Origin: Camillea tinctor
Lineage: Eukaryota > Ascomycota > Sordariomycetes > Xylariales > Xylariaceae
Assembly (NCBI GenBank): GCA_022578605.1
Contig: MU394150.1
Coordinates: 1 to 64,000 of the forward strand
DNA length: 64,000 nucleotides
Direction of reading: 5' to 3'
This document shows, one piece after another, positions 22,231 to 35,309 of this stretch. Below the pieces are notes generated by a model. The model saw only the letters and a list, made by a program, of their open reading frames with translations. It had not been told where the DNA came from and did not search any database. Within the stretch, counting starts at the first letter, position 1, and the number at the start of each line of letters is the position of its first letter. The position numbers and the translations under genes are program-made.

Positions 22231-24926
22231 ATGTCGGCGCAACGCAGGACCGTCACCCCGTTCCCAGCTGGCCTGGGCGATACTAAGTCCAATATCGACA
22301 CCCCCTTACTAAGAACTCATCGTGATGGCTACCGTAGCATGCCGAAGGCCCGGGATGACCGCTGGTACGGTCCCCTATTTGAGACCAACCCTCTACTGCC
22401 TAAGAGGATTGCCCGCATGCTAGCTGTCGGCGCCCTGCTCTGGTTCATGTGCACCATCTTTGCTCAGATACCCTCAAGTCACCGAAAAATAGAAGTGAAA
22501 GGCACCTCATTTCTGAACCACAAGCAGCTCATCGGCGACTTTGCTGGCGCCAGTTTCTTGGGGGACAACATTCCTTTTATCGATATTCCCGATTCGCTTG
22601 TCCAGGATGTGTATTATTATAGATGGACATCGCTCCAACGGAACCTGCGTTATATCAGGCCTGGGACTGGTTATATGTGTACCGAGTTCGTGCAGCCTGT
22701 GAGTTACGCCAAGGCTTTTGGTTCTATTGATGCCGCTACTGGTCATCAGATCGACGAGGCCAGATGGTTAAGGGATACCTCCTTTGTCGACGACTATATT
22801 CAGCTCTTCACACGCGGGCCGGCCGACACGTCCCAGTATACCCAGTGGATACTAGATGCTATGAGCCGTCGTGCTATGGTGACTGGAGACCGAAATTTTC
22901 TATCTAGTCAACTAGACGACATGATCCGCGTATGGCGTGAATGGGACCGCGTTTTTGACAAGGCAGCTGGTCTGTATTATTATCAACCCGTATGGGATGC
23001 CCAAGAACTTTCTCTTCCCGGCTTCATTGTCGACCCGAATAATACCAACTGGAATTTGCGGAAAGATGGTCCTGACACATTCCGCCCGAGCCATAATGCC
23101 TATATGGTCGCGAATGCAAGGGCTATTGCTATAGCCGCAAACCTTGCGCGTGATGGTTTCACGGAAGCGAATTTCATCCAGTTAGCAGATAACCTCGAGA
23201 ATTCTATATACAATCGAATGTGGGCTACCGAGCAGCGCTTTTTCATGGACATTATCCACCCTGGCAACCCAAACCTGACGCCTCTTTCTGGAAGGGAACA
23301 GGTTGGGCTGTTCCCATATAGGTTCGGAATCGGCCTGAATCAGTCCTATGCTCAGCCTGCAGTGGATGCTATGTTTGACAGAGATGGTTTTCTTGCCCCA
23401 TTCGGGCCAACAACATTGGAGATCCGTGATCCATGGTTCATGGCCACCCAGCCGAATGACTACTGTATGCTCAACCTACCCCTGAAATCGAGAGAACAGG
23501 AAATGAAGCCTTCCGAAACAAAGAAGAGAAGAGCGATAGTAGTTATAATTCGCTGATTTTTATCTCAGGCTGTTACTGGAATGGAATGTCGTGGCCATTC
23601 TCGACTAGTCACACTTTAAAGTCCCTTGCGACTATCTACCGTGCTGGGACTACCAATGTTACTGTAGACCAATATTATCACTACCTCCACACTTACGCGC
23701 GGACCCAGCAGAAGAATAAACGCCCTTACGTCGCTGAATCTCATCACCCCTTTGATGATTCATGGAGTGCTGATAGCTGGAACCATTCGGAGCATTATGC
23801 TCATTCAACCAACAACGACGACGTTATTACAGGACTGTTAGGTATTCTGCCGCAGTTTGACGACACACTCCATATATCCCCCATTGTTCCTAAGAACTGG
23901 TCTTATTTTGCCTTAGAAAACCTACCATACCACGGCCACCTAGTGACTATACTTTATGATAAAGATGGTCAGAGGTATGACGTTGGGAAGGGCCTGACTG
24001 TGTTTGTAGATGGTAAAAAAGTACATAACGGTGGTGACCAGAAGGCTACAATCCGTGTGCCACCACCTGTCTTACGGGGCGATGCGCTCATCAACATCGC
24101 GGCAAACCCCACGGGTGCTGGGCAGTATCCCATCGCGAATGCAACGTTCACAAACCCCGGCGATTATCACTATAAAGCTATTGACGGCGTTTTATTTTAC
24201 GACGATAGACCTGATAACAGGTGGACGAACTATAGGTCTCCTCACATGAACGACACACTAACGATCACGTTTGCTCGGCCACGGAATGTTTCGTCTGTGA
24301 CAATAGCCTTTTACTCGGATGTTGCCCGGGGTGGAAGTATTGATTTGCCATCCAACATTGAAGTGTACGGCTCGAGTGGCTTAATCTTCGTCCTTGATAA
24401 TAGCACAGAACTATTAGCCAACGATCGAAGCCACTTGAAATTCGACCCAGTAGAGACGGACTTCCTGGCTGTCAACATGTATCGTAAGTCCCAACAAGTC
24501 TTTGTCGGGATTTGTGAACTGGAGGCCTGGATACCAGCGGAACCGGGCCCAGTGTATCATGCAGTCGATGCATACCTGACGGGAACTCAGACTCGCGTTC
24601 TGTTTGACAAGTCATCGAAAAGGACAGCCAATGGAGCTGTGGTCGGCGGTGTGAGGATAGATAGCAATGTGGCCTTTTCGGGTATTGTGTCAGATGGCCG
24701 ACCGAGTACCCTAACCCTTAGCTACTCGAATTCTGGCAACATGGAAGTTATATTAGGTGTTGAGGTCAATCAGACACCACAGACGACCATTGTCTTGTTA
24801 CCGTCCGAGGGCAAATACCTTCAGGCTACGGCCAATGTGACGCTCGCGGTAGGAAAGAATTATGTTAGCCTGAAGGGGGGCTCGGATAATGCGGATATCA
24901 GACTGGAGACCCTCACGTTGCCTTGA
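22231..24926 (+). CDS. Membrane-anchored six-hairpin glycosidase (MGH1/GH63-like)
   Basis: Two exons (22231-23464, 23569-24926; a 104-bp intron with GTATGC donor and CTCAG acceptor) give 863 aa. ATG 22231 is chosen because the frame upstream has no ATG. Residues 60-80 (RIARMLAVGALLWFMCTIFA) form one membrane segment after a 59-residue cytosolic tail, so the rest should lie in the ER/Golgi lumen or outside. The catalytic part resembles alpha/alpha six-barrel enzymes: EFVQPVSYAKAFG, DEARWLRDTSFVDDYI, DGPDTFRPSHNAYMVANARAIA, and CYWNGMSWPFSTS spanning the splice junction. A C-terminal beta-rich region (about 620-750, VLFYDDRPDNRWTNY, IEVYGSSG) looks like a galactose-binding module. Several N-glycosylation sites are present. 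Related proteins include mannosylglycerate hydrolase and processing glucosidase, but the substrate cannot be told. Confidence 0.8.
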
Positions 24927-25829
24927 GATTATTGATCAAGTCAGCGGGTGCATTACTTGGATACCTTTACATTCCGATGATCTCTAATCAAGGTTATATA
25001 AAAGTTTCTATTGGTTTACTTGTACTGATATATATAAATGGGTATATTCCAAAGAACAATATGTTAGTTGTTGCTTGCACTCCCTTTTATAGCCGCTTTC
25101 TATGTTTGAGGTATATACTACTAGTAGTTACCTATGTGTAAGCGCATATATGCGAGGGTATTGTTGTAGGCTACTACTAGTAGCACCTTTAACCTCCTCC
25201 TACCTAGGGTATTGTACTTATCAATAGTAGTAGTAGTAGTGTACTAACTAGGTTAGTAGTACTATAGAAGCTGCTGAGATGCAGCTCTACAGCTGGTCCA
25301 CTGCTCATGGCAATTTTTAGTGTACCGGACAGCCGGATCATCAGCTCTCCGATATTGTGGTAACTGAGTACTTGAATCGGGCCGTCACCAGCTGGGGATT
25401 TTGCCTTGTCATGGGCTGCAGATAGCTCATTGGTGGGTACATGTAAGGTACATAAGCCGATAATGTAAGGCTTAGACAGAAAAAGTGTTCTAGGTTATCT
25501 GTCTTTGAGATTTAAAAAGTATTTGGAAAATTATCGAAACCTTGTACCTATCCAATTTACTAAAGCCAGCACAACACTACCACCCATCACCATCACCTCC
25601 ATTACCACCACCACCACATCACCATAATCACTACCATATCCACTACCATGTGCATGTAATATAAAGAAGAGAGAGAGAGAGGAAAAAAAGGGAAAAAAGA
25701 AGAAAGAAGAAAAAAACAGCAAACAGCGCATGCTCGCAACAACTTGGATCATCATAAATACTTAATACTCCTCCTCAACTCATTCAAATGCTCTCGATGA
25801 GTGTTACGATTTTATAAGAGTCCGTGAAC
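24927..25829. other. Intergenic, glycosidase to SPF1
   Basis: Contains ACTACTAGTAG-type short inverted repeats (25110-25260), a CAC/CAT-rich tract (25573-25640), GA repeats (25667-25681) and a long A-rich purine tract up to about 25720. These lie upstream of SPF1 and probably include its promoter. Confidence 0.5.
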
Positions 25830-28800
25830 ATGGCTCTTGTCGATAATTCTCAGATCAAGAGTGCCGAGCTGCTCTCGCCGCTCCCCATCTATTTCCATGC
25901 GTATATCTGGCCTTTCGCTATAATATGGCCCGTCTTCGCTCGATACTTCTACACCCCCGAGCTATACGAGAAGTACATTTCTTCTTCCGAGTGGACTTTT
26001 GTGTGGCTGGCTACCATCATCACATTGCAGAGCTTGGTCTGGCTCAGCACCAACTGGAGCGTTAATCTGAAAGGCTCTTTTACGGCTACCAAGGCTAAGA
26101 AGGTCGAAGAAGCCCAGCTGATCAAGGTCATCCCCATCGCCAATGCCGGCTCTGCTGAGATTTGTACTATCAACCGCGAGAAGGTACTTCTTTTGTTGCA
26201 TTCTTGAACCCCCCCCCCCCTCCGAACCAGGCTAACATGTCGCTCCTTTCTCCCTGCTTTTTCTTTATAGATTGGCGACAAGACCAACTTGTCCTTTTTA
26301 TTCCAGAAGCGCCGATTCCTCTACGACTCTGAACGACAGACCTTTAGCCCTCTGACCTACGGAATTGATGCCGAACCGAAACCCAAGATCGAGCAGTTCC
26401 AGCTGTCTAGAGGTATCACGAGTCAGGCTGAGCTGACTAGCCTTGAACAGCACTATGGAACAAATACCTTCGATATCCCAGTGCCTACCTTTACCGAGCT
26501 CTTCCGGGAGCATGCTGTTGCGCCGTTCTTTGTTTTCCAGGTCTTCTGTGTCGGGCTCTGGATGCTGGACGAGTACTGGTACTACTCCCTGTTCACCCTC
26601 TTCATGCTCGTCGCCTTTGAGAGTACTGTGGTATGGCAAAGGCAGCGTACCCTGAACGAATTCCGCGGCATGAGCATCAAGCCTTATGATGTATGGGTAT
26701 ATCGTCTGGGCAAGTGGACCGAGATCCAGAGCGACAAGCTTCTTCCTGGCGATCTTGTTTCCGTCGGGCGCACGAAGGAGGATAGCGGTGTCGCCTGTGA
26801 TATGCTCTTGGTGGAAGGAACTGCTATCGTTAATGAAGCCATGTTGTCAGGCGAGAGTACACCCTTGCTTAAAGACTCGATCCAATTGCGCCCTAGTGAT
26901 GCGCATATCGATACCGAGGGTCTTGATAAAAACGCTTTCCTATGGGGTGGCACCAAAGTCCTGCAGGTAACGCATGGTAATCCCGAGGAAGAGAAGCCAA
27001 AGCTCCCTTCGGGTGTTCCCGCCCCTCCCGATAATGGTGCCATGGCTATTGTCATGAAGACCGGCTTTGAGACATCACAGGGTAGTCTAGTTCGAACTAT
27101 GATCTACTCGACTGAGCGTGTATCTGCCAACAATGCCGAGGCCCTGTTTTTTATCCTGTTCCTCTTGGTATTCGCCCTGGCCGCTTCATGGTACGTTTGG
27201 GATGAGGGTGTCCGAAAAGACCGGAAGAGATCCAAGCTACTCTTGGATTGTATCCTGATCGTTACGAGCGTTGTGCCCCCCGAGCTACCTATGGAACTTA
27301 GTCTTGCCGTCAATACCAGTCTCGCAGCTCTGGCCAAGTTTGCTATCTTCTGTACCGAGCCTTTCCGTATTCCATTTGCTGGTCGCATTGATGTTGCCTG
27401 TTTTGATAAGACTGGGACTTTAACAGGCGAAGATCTGGTCGTTGAAGGTATCGCTGGCTTGGGTCTTGGACATACTGGTACAGACACACCCCGTGAATCT
27501 GATGGTGCACACAGCCATATGACCGCGGTTAAACATGCTGGTATGGAGACTACCCTTGTTCTTGCAACGGCGCATGCGCTAGTTAAGCTTGAAGAGGGTG
27601 ATATTGTTGGCGACCCCATGGAGAAGGCTACTCTTCACGCCTTAGGATGGGCTCTTGGAAGAAACGACACTCTTTCGGCTAAACCGTCTGTAACGGCGGC
27701 TGGTGGCACTTCTGGTACGGTTCAGATCAAACGAAGGTTTCAATTCTCATCTGCCTTGAAGCGCCAGAGCTCAGTTGCCACTGTCAACGCTACAGACCCT
27801 AAGACAGGCAATAAGATGCGTGGTACGTTTGCTGCCGTGAAGGGTGCACCGGAGACTATTATGAATATGCTCGTTACCATACCCGCAGACTATGAAGAGA
27901 CCTACAAGTACTTTACTCGACGAGGTTCTCGTGTGTTAGCTCTTGCCTATAAACAACTGACTACTGAGGGTGAACTGGGTTCTGGCAAAATTAACGACCT
28001 GAAGCGTGAAAAAGTTGAAGCGGATCTTACCTTTGCCGGATTTTTGGTTCTCCAGTGCCCCCTCAAAGATGATGCGAAGAAAGCTGTACAAATGTTGAAC
28101 GAGAGTAGCCACCGCGTCGTCATGATTACCGGAGATAATCCCCTTACCGCGGTACATGTTGCACGAGAAGTCGAAATCGTTGACCGAGACGTTCTTATCC
28201 TTGATGCACCTGAGCATAACGACGGGGGAGAGAAGCTGGTCTGGCGAAGTGTCGACGACAAGGTCAACATTGAAGTTGATTCATCTAAACCGATTGACCC
28301 TAAGATCCTCGAATCTAAGGATATTTGCGTTACTGGATATGCTTTGGCCAAATTCAAAGACAACCTATCTGCTTGGCGATCACTCCTTCGTTATACATGG
28401 GTGTATGCTCGTGTCTCTCCTAAACAGAAAGAGGAAATCCTACTAGGACTCAAGGATATGGGCTATTTCACCCTGATGGCCGGTGATGGCACCAACGATG
28501 TCGGCGCTCTAAAGCAGGCACACATTGGTATTGCGCTTCTGAATGGCACCCAGGAAGACTTAATGAGGATTGCTGAGCACTCTCGGAACACCAAGATGAA
28601 AGAGCTCTACCAGAAACAGGTTGATCTCATGAAGAGATTTAACCAGCCTGCTCCGCCTGTCCCCGTAATGATTGCCCATCTTTTCCCACCTGGGCCATCT
28701 AATCCAAACTACCTCAAGGCGATGGAACGCGAGGCAGGGAAGAAAGGCATCACCGTCCAGGAATTAGCTAAGTTGAATGGTACCAATGTGGAGACGATCA

Positions 28801-29974
28801 CGACCCCTGCTGCGCAACAGTTAATTAACAACGACCCTCGAATGGCACGTCAGCAAGAATCAATGAAGAAGGCAGCCGGATTTGCAGACAAGATGACTAA
28901 TGCAATGATGGAACAAGAGCTTGGTGATGATGAGCCTCCTACGCTTAAGCTCGGTGATGCTTCAGTTGCTGCACCCTTTACAAGCAAGTTGCGAAACGTC
29001 ATTGCGATCCCTAACATCATTCGCCAGGGCCGATGTACCCTTGTCGCGACAATCCAGATGTACAAGATCTTAGCTCTTAACTGTCTTATCAGTGCCTACA
29101 GTCTGAGTGTCCTTTACCTCGAAGGCATCAAATTTGGAGATGGGCAAATCACTATCAGCGGAATGCTCATGAGCGTATGCTTCCTTTCCATCTCACGAGC
29201 TCGGTCTGTCGAGGGCTTGTCCAAGGAGCGACCCCAGCCAAATATTTTTAACTTCTACATCATCGGGTCTATCCTTGGTCAGTTTGCTGTGCATATCGCG
29301 ACCTTGATCTACATCGCCCGGTTCTGCGAGAAACTTGAGCCGTAAGTTAAATCTCAAAAGATGAAAATAAAACAAAAACAAAAGATATGGTCGATGGAAC
29401 CCCCACTAATGATTGTTCTAGACGCTCGGAAAATGTTGATTTGGAAGCCGAGTTTCAACCATCTCTCCTCAACAGCGCTGTATATCTTCTTCAGCTCATC
29501 CAGCAGATCTCTACCTTTGCTGTGAACTACCAAGGCAGGCCGTTCCGCGAATCCTTATCGGAGAACCGAGGCATGTTCTATGGTATTATTGGCGTGACCG
29601 CCATCGCCTTCTCTTGCTCGACCGAATTCATCCCGGAGCTTAACCAACAAATGAAGCTTGTCAAGTTTACAGACGAATTTAAGACGACGATGACAGCGAT
29701 CATGGTCCTCGACTATTTCGGTTGTTGGTTTATCGAGGTTGTGCTTAAGCGTCTGTTTAGTGACTACCGACCCCGAGATATCGCGATACGGCGTGCTGAA
29801 CAACTGGAGCGTGAGAGGGTAAGAAAGGAAGCCGAACAGGCACTAAAGGATGCTGAGGAGGAGAAAAAGAGGTTAGCGAAGGTTGAGGAGTTCGAGAGGA
29901 AGGTCGAGGAGCGTAGGCAGAAAATATTGGAGTGGAGTCAAGGTAATCGTGGTCAAACTCAGGCGGTGAGATAG
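25830..29974 (+). CDS. SPF1: P5A-type ATPase, ER transmembrane-helix dislocase
   Basis: Three exons (25830-26183, 26271-29341, 29422-29974; introns 87 and 80 bp) give 1325 aa. ATG 25830 (context ACATGG) is chosen over an upstream GTG. P-type ATPase landmarks are present: SGEST at about 311-315, the P5A signature PPELP at 454-458, the phosphorylated DKTGT with Asp497, and GDGTND at about 856-861. Many hydrophobic segments flank them. The last exon ends in a long charged coiled coil (ERERVRKEAEQALKDAEEEKK). In yeast, Spf1 removes mislocalised tail-anchored and misinserted helices from the ER membrane. Intron 1 has a run of 13 C at about 26209-26221. All catalytic motifs are intact, so the protein is expected to be active. 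Confidence 0.97.
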
Positions 29975-30631
29975 ACGACGGAATCTCTTAGCATCTTTTT
30001 CTGGTTTAGAAGAGGGTATCATACCTGCATGTGGGAATTGGGGCATTGGGCGGACGTCGCACACCTAGACTATTGTGACTGACTTACCTACCTAGAGATA
30101 GACGGTGTAGCTTCGGGTTGGAGAACCCCTAATCTCGTTATAAGAACATTAGTAACCTATGCGCGTATGGAGCTTCTTGACTTGGACATGTGACATCAAT
30201 ACCGTCTCCTCATGACACCCAGACATTAACTTAGACATTGAACACCTCATCACACAATGGGCCTCGCTGGCCCGCAGACACATATACCTAGCCTCTGTAA
30301 TATGTAGGCTGGTTATGTTTTTTCAACTCTATACGCGGCCGGACAAACATCGGAAGATTGCACTTCGTATTAGTTTTAAGTTGAACATCCTCTAACCTAA
30401 GAGAATGTTACCCACTTCATCTCATTCCTCTACTTCATGTTACAACCAACCCCCCCTTTAGGCTGGCTCGAGTGTTTTTTATCGCCGGCCACGTGTCTTT
30501 GAAGTTAAGGCAACGTAAAAGAGAATGAAATAAGATAAAATGACCTACCTCCTGAGTCTAATTTTATTTTTACTATTCCAAGAGAAATAAACAAAACTAT
30601 AACCACCCACCGTTGAGTAAGATTGTACGAA
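29975..30631. other. Intergenic, SPF1 to CofD-like gene
   Basis: 3' end of SPF1 and upstream region of the next gene, both on the plus strand. GCCGGCCACGTG at 30483-30494 contains a CACGTG E-box. Nothing else recognised. Confidence 0.45.
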
Positions 30632-32754
30632 ATGGATACCCCGAGACCAAGAGGTATTGTGGTGTTTGGTGGTGGTACTGCAACTAATAGCCTAGTTGAT
30701 GTGTTTGAGGACCTTCGAAAGAGTCGGCATTGCACACTCAGCTATATCATACCCATCAGCGACAACGGCGGAAGCTCTTCCGAGCTGATCCGTGTTTTTG
30801 GTGGCCCTGGTACGGAGGTCTCCTTTCTAATGATATTTCATGTTCAACCTCTATTCACATATTTAATCTTTCCATTATGTGCAAAGGAAACCATCGCTAA
30901 CTGGTGGATAGGTATTGGTGATATTCGAAGTGAGTCTTATATACCTATCTACCCATCTACCTAGGAATGTGTAGAAAGTATAAGGAGGAGGAAGGGGAGG
31001 GGGCCGGCCATGTTAAGCATATAACTATGGGAATGGGTTGCTCCAAGTCCATTATCTACTACTAACGCTTGAGCGAAACAACGAACAACAGGCAGACTAG
31101 TTCGGCTGATCCCGGAGTCGGACACGGACCTGGGGGGCGCGTCCGTCAAGGAACTTTTCAATCACAGGTTGTCGCCGGACCCGCTTCAAGCGCGGTCCGA
31201 GTGGCTAGACATCGTCGAGGGCCGGCACAAGATCTGGGCCAACGTTGCTAGCGAGAAGCGTGAGCTCATCCGGTCCATCTTCAACCTGATGAACCTCGAG
31301 ATCGTCAAGCGTGCGAGGCCCAGCTCCGTATTCAACTTCTCGAAAGCGAGTATTGGGAATTTGTTCTTAACTGGGTATGATCCCTGGTTCTTAACAACCC
31401 CCCCCCCCCCTTTTTTTTATTTTATACCTGAAGTTGAACATACTCTCAAAGTGACACCGCATCTTGGAAATCAAATGTTCAAGGCATAAGGAAATGCAAT
31501 CTTTGCACTTCGGCATCTCAAGCACGGGGAAAAACTAACTAATCTGATCTGCATAGGGCTCGAGTATTTACAGGCTCCCTCGAGTCCGCTATCTACCTTC
31601 TCTCAACCATCTGCGGGATCCCGCCGACGGTGACGGCCCTTCCGGCAATCAACAGCAATTTCACGCACCACATCTCAGCCGGTCTCGCCGATGGAACGCA
31701 GATCACCGGGCAGAACGCTATATCTCACCCTTCGGCGCCAACTGCCCTACCGGACGACCCGGCCCTGGCCATGGGCACGGGAACCGGCATGGGCATGGAT
31801 GATCGCCTGCAGTGGGAGACCGAAGCACACGACCGCATCGAGGACGCTACCCTCCCGGGTTCTCTACCCTCCCTACGCAAGCAGTACATCAACTTCAGCA
31901 AGGGCGGTCCCTCCTCCAGCGGCACCAGCACCCCGAAAGGGGACAGCAGCAACAGCAGTAAACGAGCAGGCACCTCCTCCGCAAACAACAGCGACACGGG
32001 TGCTCTTGAAACCCCCCATGGTCCTGCTCTAGAGTTGGCAACAGAACCGGCAGCAGAAACGGAGGAGAGGGAAGAAGACCAGCAGGAAGACCTCCCTTCA
32101 CGCATCGAACGCATATGGTACATCAACCCGTACGGACATGAGATCTGGCCACTAGCCAACTCCAAGGTCGTGTCCGCCCTCGAGGCCGCCAGCGTGGTCA
32201 TCTACAGCATCGGCAGTCTGTACACGTCGCTCGTGCCTAGCCTGGTGCTGCGCGGCGTCGGGGCGGCCATCGCTTCTAACTCTTCTTCCTCCCCCCCTGC
32301 CTCTTCCTCCTCCTCCGGGGTCAGCAGTGCGGTGTCTCGTCTCCGGCCCAAGGTGCTCATACTCAATTCGAGCGTAGACCGTGAGACGGGACCGATGGCG
32401 AATCCGATGACGGCGACGGACTTCGTGAGGGCGATTGCGCGGGCGGCAGCTGGTGAAGGGAAAAGGAGGAGAGATGGACAGGAACAGGGACAGAGACAGG
32501 GACAGGGGGAAAATGTGGAGGCGGAGGTGGAGGTGAGGAAGTACGTTACGCATTTGCTTTACATGGAGGGCGAAGGGGTGCCTAGGGTGCATAAGGAGGA
32601 GCTAGCCGCTCTGGGAGTGGATTGCATACGGGTGTACGGGCGCAGAGTGGATGGGATGCTGCGGTATGATGAGGCGGGACTGGCTAGGGCGTTGGAAGCC
32701 GTTGTGGGGAAGCATGAGGTGTTCAGGAGTCGGCGGAACACGAGCGGGCAGTAG
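30632..32754 (+). CDS. CofD/YvcK (UPF0052) family protein
   Basis: Four exons (30632-30809, 30912-30929, 31092-31374, 31557-32754; introns 102, 162 and 182 bp) give 558 aa. Exon 2 is only 18 nt and encodes GIGDIR of the conserved IGDIRSRL block; skipping it would keep the frame but lose the motif. The N-terminus IVVFGGGTATNSL is the phosphate-binding loop, ISDNGGSSSELIR the second family motif, and SASIGNLFLTG-like KASIGNLFLTG the third. VVIYSIGSLYTSLVPSLVL and GPMANPMTATDFV follow in the C-terminal half. Two Ser/Gly/Glu-rich insertions (about 250-330 and 400-420) and a Gln/Arg/Gly stretch interrupt the core. CofD transfers phospholactate in F420 synthesis; YvcK binds UDP-sugars and controls carbon use in bacteria. 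The fungal role is unknown. Confidence 0.88.
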
Positions 32755-33134
32755 GTGAGCGACGTACATGGGTAACCTACATAACCCATTCTCACGTACA
32801 AGTGGACTGAGCAACGGAAGAAAGAAAAATGACACGAGATGGTATCTTGAAGGTTCAATATCATACAGACTGCGAGCGAGTCAGGGCCTAATCTTTTACC
32901 CCTATGAGACAAGCAGCATAAAAAGACAAGGCAATAAAGCTGGCAATAGATGCTTATGACCAAAGACAGATGACTCCATCCAAGCTAGCGGCTAGCCGGC
33001 TTTTCTCCCTTCTCTCTCTCTACCCTTATTTCTTTTTTTCTCTTCTTCTTTCAATCAATATCTGACGGCCCTCGCCAATGCCCATATCTGAAAGTCTTCC
33101 TTTCTCTCTCTCTCTCTCTATATATATGGATCGT
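32755..33134. other. Convergent 3' region of the CofD-like and MDH genes
   Basis: Both genes end here, tail to tail. Holds a CT-rich stretch at 33003-33050 and (TC)n followed by (TA)n at 33104-33127. Confidence 0.5.
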
Positions 33135-34365
33135 TTATTTGGGGGGGTTCTCAGAAACGAAGGCAACGCCCTTCGCAATGTTCTTCTTGAGGTCACTCAG
33201 GCAGGCCTCAAGGAGCTTCTTCTCGTTACCATCGACCTCGCCGACGGGTAGGATCTTCTCTACGCCGTTGGGACCAAGTTCGACCTTGGAGGCAAAGAAC
33301 TCGATACCCTGGTCCTTGTATAGTGGGCTGTCGACGAACGAGGGCTCCACAATACCCTTCTCTCCCTGGGCAGCGCGGAGGACGGACTCGGCCATGCGGG
33401 CACCGGCCATAGCCATAGATAAGGTAGCAGAACCAGCTCCATCCTTGGCCTTGACAACCTCGTCACCACCGAACTGGACACGGTTGATGAGCTCGGCGTT
33501 GGAGCTCAGGTCGGGGTGGCTGCTCTGGCTGAAGAGGGGAACAATGGTGACGCCAGAGTGACCGCCGACGACGGTGATCTTCTCATCCTTGGGATCAGAG
33601 CCCTTGAGCTCGCTGACGAAGCGGCTAGCACGGACAACATCGAGGGTAGTGACACCGAAGAGGCGCTTGGGGTTGTAGACACCACGAGCCTTGAAGACCT
33701 CGGCGCAGATGGGGACGGTAGAGTTGACGGGGTTGGAGATGATGAGGAGGTTGGCCTCAGGGCAGGACTCAGCGCAAGCCTTGGCCAGATCGCGGACAAT
33801 GGAAGCGTTGGTGTTGAACAGGTCGTCACGGGTCATACCGGGCTTGCGAGGAACACCGGCGGGAATGAGAACGACATCGCTACCCTTGAGAGAGTTGGCG
33901 AGTCCAGTGGGAGTGGGGTCGTAGCCCTTGACGACGCTCTTGGTGTTGATGTGGGAGATGTCGGCAGCAACACCTGTGAGGGAATTTCCCGTCAGCTTCT
34001 AGTGGTGCTGGACTCGGTGATGACAAGCCAATTGGCAGAGAAAAAGCTCATGAAGGGGGTTTTGCGAAAGACTGGCGGTTTGGCAAGTAAACGACGTACC
34101 AGGACCCCCGCGGATATCGTACAGAGCGAGCTCAGTAACTCTGGGGTTGAGCTTGAGGAGAAGCGACAGAGGCTGGCCAATGCCACCGGCAGCACCGAGA
34201 ACGGTGACCTTGGAGAGCTAAATGTACGGGGAAAAGATCAGGAGTCAGCATGACTTGAACAGACAAGATGCTTTACTGTGGTATTATATGCCGACTTACG
34301 TTTCGCGCCGAAGCAGAGAAAGCCCGGCGTTGGATACCACCGAAAACAGCTCGTGCAGGAACCAT
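33135..34365 (-). CDS. MDH1: Mitochondrial malate dehydrogenase
   Basis: Three exons (34365-34300, 34217-34100, 33973-33135; introns 82 and 126 bp) give 340 aa. The 22-residue first exon, [20 protein letters not shown], is Arg-rich, without acids, and ends in a typical mitochondrial presequence cleavage region. The NAD-binding loop [14 protein letters not shown] starts exon 2. The substrate-binding Arg lies in [15 protein letters not shown], with [15 protein letters not shown] following, and the active-site His200 is in [13 protein letters not shown]. The enzyme interconverts malate and oxaloacetate in the TCA cycle in the matrix. Length and motifs are normal. Codon use is strongly biased to C-ending codons, as expected for a highly expressed gene. 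Confidence 0.97.
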
Positions 34366-35309
34366 GATGACGATGAATGAAGAATAACTTTACTACTCTT
34401 TTTTCGATATTCTAGAAGATGAAGAAGGAGGAAAAAGAAAAGGGATCGGAAGAGGAAAGAGAAGAAGAAATATAAAAGGAAGTAGGATGGGGTAAAGGTG
34501 GGTAAAACCTCTATGTATATCGGGATGAGAGAAAAAAAGAAAGAAGAAAAAGAATTGAAGCTTCGAAAAAAAGACCTACAAATCCTTAGCTTTTGGAAAG
34601 ATACTTTGGTACCTTTTTCTTTAAACCTTTGCGAACGAACGAGCAACCCGGCAGCGCTTGTTGGGAGGACTTGCCAATCATGCGAGGCTACGCTTATTAG
34701 GGTTTAGATCCCGGAAAGCCTTTACTTGTTTCAGTACAACATCGGGGAAAGCCCGGAGTTCCCAGGTTACCGTTTACCCCCCACTCAATACTTAGTCTCA
34801 GTGGTAGAGTGATACCTAGGTAGGTATTGCGATGTATGTCTCCGTACACCCATTTATGCGGGAGAAGCTACCTAAGTAGGGCCAAGAAGTAAAGTAGATC
34901 GATCATTCTGGGATTCGGCCGGTCATACGGAAACTGCCTGACTCCAGCTCACTTGCAGGTCCACTGATCTGAAATAGAAGGCGTCACTTACACGATACCT
35001 ACCAAGTACCTACCTAGTAACCTAGGCCGTTACATCTTGCCTCGATAGTAGCTTCTAAGGTTATTGGGTAGTCACAGGTTACTTAAAACGAGGACTAATA
35101 AATAAAGAAATACCTAACCTAACCTACATATATTGTTTCACTTATAAGTTATACCTATTATCTTACCCAATGCCATCGTCTTCCACACTACTCATCTACC
35201 GCATACCTTACCTCTTTTCGTTCCCATGATACCAGTATTGCATTAAGAACCAAAAAGAAAAAGAAAAAGAAAAAGAAAAAGAAAAAGAAAAAGAAAAAGA
35301 AAAAGAAAC
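34366..35309. other. Divergent promoter region, MDH1 and APH-like gene
   Basis: Upstream of MDH1 are long CT tracts on its sense strand (34400-34470). A TACCTAGGTA palindrome lies at 34813-34822, with ACCTACCTAGTAACCTAGG near 35010. Confidence 0.5.
35252..35308 (+). repeat. (AAAAAG)n microsatellite ending at a start codon
   Basis: About nine consecutive AAAAAG units run to within one base of ATG 35310, so the 5' leader of the downstream gene is a hexanucleotide repeat. Length changes would alter leader length without touching the frame. Confidence 0.9.

Noticed and set aside
33516..34253. 245-codon plus-strand frame
   Set aside because: Antisense of malate dehydrogenase, caused by its strong codon bias; it also crosses MDH introns.
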